A stretch of 45,775 nucleotides of DNA from assembly GCA_024228115.1 (NCBI GenBank), contig JAAETT010000102.1, forward strand, positions 1 through 45,775, given 5' to 3'. The position numbers and the translations under genes are program-made. Positions 16,613 to 23,543 of this stretch are shown here, in pieces. Position 1 is the first letter of the stretch; each line of letters begins with the position of its first letter. The notes below the pieces were generated by a model, which was not told the DNA's origin, searched no databases, and worked only from the letters and a program-made list of their open reading frames with translations. Origin of the DNA: a bacterium. GTDB taxonomy: Bacteria > Myxococcota_A > UBA9160 > UBA6930.

Positions 16613-18175
16613 ATGCCCGAACCCGCCGCCCCGAATGTCACTCCCGAAAGGTGGTCCCCCAGCAGCCTGGCGGGCCGGCTGCTGTTCGCGGTCCTGGGCG
16701 GAGTGATCCTGAGTGCGGTCGTGGTCTCGGGCGTAGCCGTCCACACGACGTACCATTTCCTACAGCGGGAATTGCGAGCGAGCGTGCCGGTTCGCCTGGA
16801 CCAGGCAGCGCACCAGTTGGACGACGGGCTCCTCCTGGCCCAGGCGCAACTCGAGGCGCAACTGAAAGATCCCGACGGATCCGCCGAAATCGAGCCGCTG
16901 TTTCGCGCCGTGGAACCGGTTCCGGAGGTCGATGGCAAAGACGCCGAGGAGCTGAATCGCGACCGGTTGGTCCAGCCCCGCGTCCTTTGGCGGAGCGGCA
17001 AGCCGGGCCCCCAGCTGGGCGTCGTCGCGAATCACGACGGCAGGGATTTCGTCGGTTGGCTCTCGGACTCCTACCGCGCTGAAATCCTCACCCTTCCCGG
17101 CTCGCAGCGAGGGCGGGTGCGGCTCCTACCCGATCCTCCGCTCCCGGACAGTCTCGGCACTCCCCCCGGTGGCTGGCCCGACGAGCCCGTCCCCTATCGC
17201 AATCGATCGGGGGAACTGGTCGTCGGTGCGACCCTTTGGGTGGGGCCACTCGGTGCCCGGCTGATCCACGAAATCCCGTTCGAAGTGGTCTTCGAGCCCG
17301 TGCTCGCGGTTCTCCGACGGGTGGCGGGCGTGAACGCGGTGCTGCTCCTGGCCTTTGCATTCCTCGCGCGGCGGGTCACGCGTACCACGGTCGGCCCGAT
17401 TCACGCGCTCTCGGAAGGAGCGCGCCGGATTTCCGAGGGCCAACTCAATGTGAAGATCCTCCCGATCCCGACGGAGGATGAACTTGCGCTGTTGACACGT
17501 ACTTTCAACGAGATGGCCGAGGAACTCGTTTGCCAACGCTCCGACATTGTCCAGGCCAACGAACGCCTGCAGCAACAGAACGACGCACTCCAGGCCGCGA
17601 ACGAGGTCCTCGGACAGCTCTCGATCACGGACGGCCTCACGAAGCTGCACAACCACCGCTTCTTCCAGGATTTCCTGACGCGAGAGATCAAGCGCACCGC
17701 CCGTAGCGGCGAGCCGCTCTCCATCCTGGTGATCGACATCGACGATTTCAAACGCCTGAACGATCAGCTCGGCCACGCCGCCGGAGATGAGCTGCTGGTT
17801 CGACTGGCGGAGATCCTGAATGACAACGTTCGCGAGGCGGATCTGGTCGCACGCTACGGAGGCGAGGAATTCGTGGTACTCGCGCCCAATACGGATCAGC
17901 CCGGTGCCGCCTTGTTGGCCGAGAAGATCCTCCACGGTGTCTCGTCCGCATCGTTCATCCTGGACGACACGATGCGCCTGACCAAGATGACGGTCTCGAT
18001 CGGCGTCAATACCTTCTCCGGCAATCGGAAGGACTTCTTCCAGGGCGCCGACGAGGCCCTCTATCAGGCCAAGGCCGAGGGCAAGAACTGCGTGGTGGTC
18101 TACGAGCGCGGGCGTTCGACACCCGAGGGTTCGACACCCGAAGATCCGATGCCCGACGAGGGATGCGCGATCTGA
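16613..18175 (+). CDS. Membrane diguanylate cyclase (HAMP-GGDEF)
   Basis: A 520-residue sensor that makes cyclic di-GMP from two GTP. Helix 1 (about residues 20-45, LAGRLLFAVLGGVILSAVVVSGVAV) and helix 2 (about 235-260, VNAVLLLAFAFLARRV) flank a periplasmic domain that I do not recognise. A HAMP domain follows (VGPIHALSEGARRISEGQL), then a coiled coil (RLQQQNDALQAANEVL) and a GGDEF domain with the intact active site YGGEEF. The product-inhibition I-site RxxD is present as READ, five residues before it. The C-terminal tail carries a short repeat (STPEGSTPEDPMPDE). The ATG has GAGGA upstream. The signal it senses is unknown. Confidence 0.88.
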   Translation: MPEPAAPNVTPERWSPSSLAGRLLFAVLGGVILSAVVVSGVAVHTTYHFLQRELRASVPVRLDQAAHQLDDGLLLAQAQLEAQLKDPDGSAEIEPLFRAVEPVPEVDGKDAEELNRDRLVQPRVLWRSGKPGPQLGVVANHDGRDFVGWLSDSYRAEILTLPGSQRGRVRLLPDPPLPDSLGTPPGGWPDEPVPYRNRSGELVVGATLWVGPLGARLIHEIPFEVVFEPVLAVLRRVAGVNAVLLLAFAFLARRVTRTTVGPIHALSEGARRISEGQLNVKILPIPTEDELALLTRTFNEMAEELVCQRSDIVQANERLQQQNDALQAANEVLGQLSITDGLTKLHNHRFFQDFLTREIKRTARSGEPLSILVIDIDDFKRLNDQLGHAAGDELLVRLAEILNDNVREADLVARYGGEEFVVLAPNTDQPGAALLAEKILHGVSSASFILDDTMRLTKMTVSIGVNTFSGNRKDFFQGADEALYQAKAEGKNCVVVYERGRSTPEGSTPEDPMPDEGCAI

Positions 18176-18206
18176 CGGTCGACCCGTCCCGTGTCATGCT
18201 GCTGCC

Positions 18207-18806
18207 ATGGCGAGCGTGATGGGATTGACCGGGGGCATCGGCACGGGGAAGAGTACAGTCGCTCGCCTGCTCACGGAGCTGGGAGCGAACCTCGTCGATG
18301 CGGATGCCATCGTCCGCCAGCTGCAGGCCCCCGGCATGCCGATGCTGGCCGAAATCGCTGAAGCGTTCGGCAACGACATGCTACTCCCAGACGGTTCCCT
18401 GGATCGCAAGCGACTCGGCGCGAGGGTCTTCGGCGATCCAGCCGCCCGCACGCGCCTTGGCGGCATCACCGGCCCCCCGATCGTGGCCGAGCTCCTGAAG
18501 CAGATCGACGACGCACGGCGCGGCAACGCCCCCCTCGTCATCGTCGACATCCCGCTCCTCTTCGAAGGGCGCGGTGCCGCGCCCTACGGCCTCGACGGAG
18601 TCATCCTTGTCTATGCCAGAGAAGAACAACAGATCTCTCGCCAGATCGAGCGCGACGGCGCCACGCCGGAACACGCGCTCGAGCGCGTGCGCGCCCAGCT
18701 CCCCATCGAGGAAAAACGCGCTCTGGCCGACCACATCATCGACAACAGCGGTTCGATCGCAGAGACAGAAGCGCAGACAGAAGCCCTCTTCCACCTCCTG
18801 ACCTAG
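18207..18806 (+). CDS. coaE: Dephospho-CoA kinase
   Basis: A 199-residue P-loop kinase that performs the last step of coenzyme A synthesis, phosphorylating the 3' hydroxyl of dephospho-CoA. The Walker A motif is LTGGIGTGKSTVARLL (about residues 7-22). DADAIVRQL corresponds to the substrate-binding DAD motif, and VDIPLLFE is the conserved Asp/Pro-Leu-Leu-Phe-Glu element of the family. The C-terminal lid contains ADHIIDNSGS. It is the normal length. It lies 31 nt after the diguanylate cyclase gene, and its stop is 3 nt from the palindrome at 18810-18919. Confidence 0.93.
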   Translation: MASVMGLTGGIGTGKSTVARLLTELGANLVDADAIVRQLQAPGMPMLAEIAEAFGNDMLLPDGSLDRKRLGARVFGDPAARTRLGGITGPPIVAELLKQIDDARRGNAPLVIVDIPLLFEGRGAAPYGLDGVILVYAREEQQISRQIERDGATPEHALERVRAQLPIEEKRALADHIIDNSGSIAETEAQTEALFHLLT

Positions 18807-18809
18807 CAC

Positions 18810-18919
18810 GAACAAGTCAACCAGCGGGGACGGAGTTTACAATTGACTTGTCAAAGAGGGGCCGCTGCCCCTCTTTGACAAGTCAATTGTAAACTCCGTC
18901 CCCGCTGGTTGACTTGTTC
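18810..18919. repeat. Perfect 53+53 bp palindrome filling the coaE/trpF gap
   Basis: The arms at 18810-18862 and 18867-18919 are exact reverse complements around a 4-nt loop (CGCT). The element starts 3 nt after the coaE stop and ends 1 nt before the trpF stop (both genes converge on it). Each arm holds CAAGTCAA (18813-18820) and its complement TTGACTTG (18843-18850), so each arm can also fold on itself. GC content in the middle of the arms (TTTACAATTGACTTGTCAAA) is far below the surroundings, which suggests a foreign or mobile origin (REP/BIME- or MITE-like). As RNA it would be a very stable hairpin and could end transcription or protect both 3' ends. Confidence 0.9.
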
Positions 18920-18920
18920 T

Positions 18921-19565
18921 CTAGTCGATTTCCTCGACGTGCTCCACGACGTCCACCTGGCGAACCGCCGCGACGAAGGCGGCCATGCGGGCGGGATCCT
19001 TTCGCACGTCTCCCTCCCGTTCGACACCGGTTGCCACATCGACACCCCAGGGCAGCAGGTCACCCAGGCCTTCCAACGCATCGGCGACGTTTTCCGGGTT
19101 GAGTCCGCCCGCGAGGATCAGATCTGCGCCCTCGGCGATCAGCTCGGCAGCCTCGGTCCAGTTCCAGGTCTCGCCTTTTCCGCCGCCCTTCGTCGGGTGG
19201 TCGAGGAGTAACAAGGCTCCGGGGTATCGATCCGCCGCTTCGCGATCGGCACCGCGCACCGCCTTGATCACCGGGTAGTCCACCAGCTCGATGTCTTCCT
19301 CGGATTCGTCCCCGTGGAACTGGATTCGCTCCAGCTCGACCCGGCGGGTGACACGCTCGATCTCCGCCCACGGCGCATCCCGAAAGATGGCGACGCGCTC
19401 GACTTGTCCTTCGACCCTCCGGGCGATCGCCTCGGCATCGTCGAGGTTGAGGCAGCGCGGCGAATCCGCCACGAAGTTCAGCCCGATCAAGTCGGCCCCG
19501 GCATCGACTGCCGCTGCCGCGTCATCGGGTTGCACGATTCCACAGATCTTGATGCGTACGCTCAC
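18921..19565 (-). CDS. trpF: Phosphoribosylanthranilate isomerase
   Basis: A 214-residue TIM-barrel enzyme for the third step of tryptophan synthesis. Signatures are IKICGIVQPDDA at the start (catalytic Cys), IGLNFVADSPRCL, IQFHGDESEE with the general-acid Asp, LILAGGLNPENV, and VDVATGVEREGDVRK, the phosphate-binding loop. The GTG start overlaps the trpC stop. It is the last gene of the trp operon; trpB and trpA, which often follow trpF, are replaced by the palindrome and convergent coaE. Confidence 0.92.
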   Translation of the reverse strand: MSVRIKICGIVQPDDAAAAVDAGADLIGLNFVADSPRCLNLDDAEAIARRVEGQVERVAIFRDAPWAEIERVTRRVELERIQFHGDESEEDIELVDYPVIKAVRGADREAADRYPGALLLLDHPTKGGGKGETWNWTEAAELIAEGADLILAGGLNPENVADALEGLGDLLPWGVDVATGVEREGDVRKDPARMAAFVAAVRQVDVVEHVEEID

Positions 19566-20347
19566 TGGGCTCCTCGAAGACGCAGGAGAGCGCCCTCAAC
19601 GTCTGTTTCTCGCATCAGCGATTCTCCGACCAACAGGGCATCGGCCCCGGCGGCCGCGAGTCGCTTCACGTCCTCCGGCCCGAAGATACCGCTCTCAGAG
19701 ACCAACACGGCATCTCTCGGAACTTTCGGTGCGAGCCTTTCCGTGGTGGCGAGATCCGTCACGAAGCGGCGCAGGTTCCGATTGTTCACTCCGATCAGGT
19801 CGGCTCCGATCGAAGCGGCCACGTCCAACTCGGCCTCATCGTGGACTTCCACCAGCACATCCATTCCAAGTTTTCCTGCATGCACGCTCAGCCGCTCCAG
19901 GGCCGAACGATCGAGTGCGCTCACGATCAACAACACCGCATCGGCGCCGGCCGCTCGGGCTTCGTCGATCTGGTAGGCGTCGATCACGAAATCCTTGCGC
20001 AGGAGCGGCAGGGCCGTAACCGCCCGCACGGCACGAAAGATGTCGAGGCTTCCGCCGAAAAAGTGTTCGTCGGTGAGGACCGAGAGCGCCGCAGCACCAG
20101 CCGCAGTGTAGGCCCGCGCGATCTCCACCGGGTCGAAATCGGCACGGATCTCTCCCTTGCTGGGCGAGCGTCGCTTGATCTCCGCGATGACCCGTGGCTT
20201 CGGCCCCTCCGTCAGGGCGCGGCGGAAGCCCCGAGCCGGCACGCTCATCTCGCTCGCGGCTCGGGCCATGTCGTCGCCCGACGTTCGCGAGCGCGCGGAG
20301 ACGAGTTCCTCGCGCTTATGGGCCAGAATGTCATCCAGGATGTTCAT
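19562..20347 (-). CDS. trpC: Indole-3-glycerol phosphate synthase
   Basis: A 261-residue TIM-barrel enzyme that closes the indole ring. Conserved elements in order are VIAEIKRRSPSKGEI (catalytic Glu and Lys), LSVLTDEHFFGGSLD, LLRKDFVIDAYQ (Lys/Asp), DAVLLIVSAL, VEVHDEAEL, IGVNNRNLRRF and LVSESGIFGPEDV. It is normal in length and monofunctional (no TrpF fusion). The ATG overlaps the trpD stop. Confidence 0.94.
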   Translation of the reverse strand: MNILDDILAHKREELVSARSRTSGDDMARAASEMSVPARGFRRALTEGPKPRVIAEIKRRSPSKGEIRADFDPVEIARAYTAAGAAALSVLTDEHFFGGSLDIFRAVRAVTALPLLRKDFVIDAYQIDEARAAGADAVLLIVSALDRSALERLSVHAGKLGMDVLVEVHDEAELDVAASIGADLIGVNNRNLRRFVTDLATTERLAPKVPRDAVLVSESGIFGPEDVKRLAAAGADALLVGESLMRETDVEGALLRLRGAQ

Positions 20348-21369
20348 GCCGTGCCGCGGCCTTTCGTGGCGCGAACCAGGGCCTCGAGCTTCTCCCGAGC
20401 CGCTCCCGCATCCAGACTCTTGCGCGCGAGTTCAGCTCCAGCCACCCAATCTTCCGCGGCGCCAGCGACCCACAGGGCCGCTCCCGCATTCGCCACGACG
20501 ATGTCGCGTCGCGGCCCAGGCTCTCCATCGAGGATCTTCCGCGCAAGGCTCGCGTTCTCTTCCGCATCGCCACCCCGGAGGCTCTCGGGATCCGCCAGCC
20601 CGATCCCGATCTCTGCCGGGTCGAGCTCCAGCGGCCGAACGCCGCCAGAATCCACCCACGCGGCGTGGCTCGGCCCGGTCACCGTGATCTCGTCGAGGCC
20701 GTCACTACCATGGACCACCAGCGCCCTCTCGGCACCGAGTTCGAGGAGAACCTCCGCCAGGCGCTGAACCCACGCTCGACCGAACACGCCGATGAGCTGG
20801 CGCCGCGCGCCGACCGGATTGAGCAGCGGCCCCATGCAGTTCATGACGGTTCGCAGGCCGAGCTGTTGACGGACAGGAGCCACGAAACGCATCGCCGGAT
20901 GCGCCCGGCGCGCAAAGAACGGCCCGATACCGACCTCGGCGAGAACCTCCGCCGCGGCTTCGATCGGGAGATCCGCTTCCACCCCCAGGGCTTCGAGCAC
21001 ATCGAAGCTACCGGTGCGGCTCGAGGCGGCCCGGTTGCCATGTTTGGCAACCGGCACGCCGGCACCCGCGACCACGAACGCAGCCACCGTGGAGACATTG
21101 AAGGTATCCGCACCGTCTCCACCCGTGCCGCAGGTATCCACCGTGCGCGGATCGACGAGGGCCGACGTCTCCGCCCGGCCTCGCAACACCCGGGCCAGGG
21201 TCGCGATCTCGCGCGTCGTCTCTCCCTTCGCGCGAAGGGCGATCAGGAGCGCGGTGATCTGCACCTCGCTGGCATCGCCGTCCATGATCGTGCCAAACGC
21301 AGCCTCCAGCAGCTCCGAGGGAACCTCGTGGCCGTCGAGTGCGCACTCGATGGCACCGACGAGACTCAT
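20344..21369 (-). CDS. trpD: Anthranilate phosphoribosyltransferase
   Basis: A 341-residue enzyme joining anthranilate to PRPP. The PRPP-binding loop is VDTCGTGGDGADTFNVST. It is followed by VAKHGNRAASSRTGSFDVLEA, where many homologues read GSADVLEA. FFARRAHPAMRFVAPVRQQLG, GPLLNPVGA and LVVHGSDGLDEIT follow. The start is ATG 21369, overlapping the trpG stop (ATGA). It is a single-domain form, not fused to TrpG. Confidence 0.93.
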   Translation of the reverse strand: MSLVGAIECALDGHEVPSELLEAAFGTIMDGDASEVQITALLIALRAKGETTREIATLARVLRGRAETSALVDPRTVDTCGTGGDGADTFNVSTVAAFVVAGAGVPVAKHGNRAASSRTGSFDVLEALGVEADLPIEAAAEVLAEVGIGPFFARRAHPAMRFVAPVRQQLGLRTVMNCMGPLLNPVGARRQLIGVFGRAWVQRLAEVLLELGAERALVVHGSDGLDEITVTGPSHAAWVDSGGVRPLELDPAEIGIGLADPESLRGGDAEENASLARKILDGEPGPRRDIVVANAGAALWVAGAAEDWVAGAELARKSLDAGAAREKLEALVRATKGRGTA

Positions 21370-21962
21370 CGGACGGTCGCCCCATGCCCGCAACGGGCGA
21401 CGAAGTTTCCGAGCAGCCGCTTCCCCTCGCCGGTCAGGATCGACTCGGGATGGAACTGCACTCCTTCGATTTCGAGCTCCCGGTGGCGAACCCCCATGAT
21501 CTCACCGTCCGCCGTGCGCGCCGTCACGGCCAGAACGTCTGGACAATGGTCGCCATCGATCACCAGGCTGTGGTAGCGGGTCGCCTCGAAGGGGATCGGC
21601 AGGCCGGCGAACACGCCCTCTTCTTCGTGGCGAATCTCAGACGTCTTGCCATGCATGATCTTGCGCGCGCCAACGATCCGTCCTCCGAAACACTGGCCGA
21701 TCGCCTGGTGGCCAAGGCACACGCCGAGCACGGGAATGCCCGCCTCGCCGAAGGCCCGGACGGCCGGAACCGATACGCCCGCGTCTTCCGGGCGGCCAGG
21801 CCCGGGAGAGATGACCAGCCCATCGGGCCCGCGTGCAACGAGGCTCTCGACGCTCTCGTCGTCATTGCGCAGGACCTCGGTCTCCGCGCCGAGTTCGCCC
21901 AGATACTGGAAGAGGTTGTACGCGAAGGAATCGTAGTTGTCGATCATCAGCAAGCGCGGCAT
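21366..21962 (-). CDS. trpG: Anthranilate synthase glutamine amidotransferase subunit
   Basis: A 198-residue class I glutamine amidotransferase supplying ammonia to TrpE. It begins MPRLLMIDNYDSFAYNL. The oxyanion strand is LVISPGPGRPEDAG. The nucleophile is C82 in VLGVCLGHQAIGQ, and the His-Glu pair of the triad is in VQFHPESIL. It may also serve p-aminobenzoate synthesis, as such subunits often do. The start is taken at ATG 21962, since the nine extra codons upstream add no conserved sequence. Confidence 0.92.
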   Translation of the reverse strand: MPRLLMIDNYDSFAYNLFQYLGELGAETEVLRNDDESVESLVARGPDGLVISPGPGRPEDAGVSVPAVRAFGEAGIPVLGVCLGHQAIGQCFGGRIVGARKIMHGKTSEIRHEEEGVFAGLPIPFEATRYHSLVIDGDHCPDVLAVTARTADGEIMGVRHRELEIEGVQFHPESILTGEGKRLLGNFVARCGHGATVR

Positions 21963-21993
21963 CAGCTTCCGTCTTCCGGCCCTTGGCACGACA

Positions 21994-23496
21994 TTAGTCG
22001 GTTCCTTCCCGCGCCATGTCGATGGCCTGGATCATGGCGCGCGCCTTGTTGTTGCACTCGAGGAACTCGAGTTCCGGAACCGAGTCCGCCACGACACCCG
22101 CACCCGCCTGAACATGGACCTCACCGTCATGAACGAGCATGGTCCGAATCGTGATGGCCAGATCCATGTTCCCCGAATAGTCGATATACCCGGCGCAGCC
22201 ACCGAAGGGCCCGCGCCGAACACACTCGAGTTCGTCGATGATCTCCATGGCCCGCACTTTCGGCGCGCCAGAAAGGGTGCCAGCGGGAAACGTCGCGCGC
22301 AGCAGATCGAGCCAGTCGCGCTCCCCGGTCAGCCGGCCCTGGACGTTCGACACGGTGTGCATGACGTGGGAGTAGCGCTCGATATTGGCGTATTCGGTCA
22401 CGCGAACGCTGCCAACCTCGGCAACCCGTCCGACATCGTTGCGCCCGAGATCCACCAGCATCACGTGCTCCGCGATCTCCTTCGGATCGGTCCGCAGCTC
22501 CTCTTCCATGGCGAGGTCGTCCTTCGGATCGCGGCCACGCCGGCGGGTCCCGGCGATCGGTCGAACGTCGATCTCGTCCCCCTCGAGGCGCACCAGGATC
22601 TCCGGCGAAGAGCCGATCAGGAGCGAACCCTCCATCTGCATGTAGAACAGATACGGACTCGGGTTGATGTGGCGGAGCATCCTGTAGAGCAGGAAGGGGT
22701 CGACCTGGAGCGGCACCGAATGGCGGAAGCCCAGCACCACCTGGAAGACATCGCCTGCAACGACGTAATCCTTGGCCCGCTTCACGGCGTCCTGATACTG
22801 CTCCTGGCTCATGCTCGTGCGGACCGCCATCGGCGCGCGCACGACTTCACGCCGAGTCTCCACCGGCAGCGGTTCCCGCAACTCGTCGACGACGCGGTCG
22901 AGCGCGCGGACCTCATCGGCGTACCGCTCGGCCGGATCATCCCCATCGCGTAGATGGACGTGCCGGATGATCAGTGCGGTATGACGCACCTGATCGTAGG
23001 CAACGACGGTCTCTGGAAAATGGAACCAGAGATCCGGCAATCCAAGCTCGTCCGGGTTCTGGTCCGGAATGCGCTCGACGAAGCGCACCCAATCCCAACC
23101 GACCATGCCCACGGCACCGCCAGAGAAGCGCGGAAGCGGTTCGCCGGGCAACTCGACCGGGCGATAGGCTGCGATGCGATCTCTGAGCAGTTCCAGCGGA
23201 TCGCCAGGGGCCGTTTCCCGACGTACCTCACCGTCTTCTTCCCACTCGACATCAGCACCCCGAGCACGGAAGATCGCCCGGGCCCCGGTCCCGATGAAGC
23301 TGAATCGCGCCCATTTCTCACCGCCCTCGACGGATTCGAACAGGAAAGACGTCCGACCATCGTCCAGCCGACGAAACAAGGACAGCGGCGTGTCCAGGTC
23401 CGCGAGGATCTCCCGGACCACGGGGATGAGATTGCCTTGGGCGGCAAGCCTCACGAACTCTTCGGGCTGAGGGCGGAGCACGATGCGTCCAGCCAA
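21994..23496 (-). CDS. trpE: Anthranilate synthase component I
   Basis: A 500-residue chorismate-using subunit that makes anthranilate with TrpG. The N-terminal domain includes SFLFESVEGGEKWARFSF; the ES pair matches the Trp feedback-binding LLES motif. The catalytic part contains FQVVLGFRHSVPL, PSPYLFYMQMEGSLLIGSSPE, IAGTRRRGRD, VDLGRNDVGRV and GTLSGAPKVRAMEI, which favour TrpE over PabB. The start is uncertain: TTG 23496 or GTG 23481, neither with a clear Shine-Dalgarno. Only 47 nt separate it from lptD, so readthrough from lptD may feed the trp operon. Confidence 0.93.
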   Translation of the reverse strand: MAGRIVLRPQPEEFVRLAAQGNLIPVVREILADLDTPLSLFRRLDDGRTSFLFESVEGGEKWARFSFIGTGARAIFRARGADVEWEEDGEVRRETAPGDPLELLRDRIAAYRPVELPGEPLPRFSGGAVGMVGWDWVRFVERIPDQNPDELGLPDLWFHFPETVVAYDQVRHTALIIRHVHLRDGDDPAERYADEVRALDRVVDELREPLPVETRREVVRAPMAVRTSMSQEQYQDAVKRAKDYVVAGDVFQVVLGFRHSVPLQVDPFLLYRMLRHINPSPYLFYMQMEGSLLIGSSPEILVRLEGDEIDVRPIAGTRRRGRDPKDDLAMEEELRTDPKEIAEHVMLVDLGRNDVGRVAEVGSVRVTEYANIERYSHVMHTVSNVQGRLTGERDWLDLLRATFPAGTLSGAPKVRAMEIIDELECVRRGPFGGCAGYIDYSGNMDLAITIRTMLVHDGEVHVQAGAGVVADSVPELEFLECNNKARAMIQAIDMAREGTD

Positions 23497-23543
23497 ATGC
23501 GAGGAAGTCCCGTAGCTAGCAAAGCCCCCGGGGGAGTGCCAGC

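Noticed and set aside
23525-23534. CCCCCGGGGG between lptD and trpE as a terminator
   Set aside because: The stem would have almost no loop, the flanks do not extend the pairing and no proper U-run follows.
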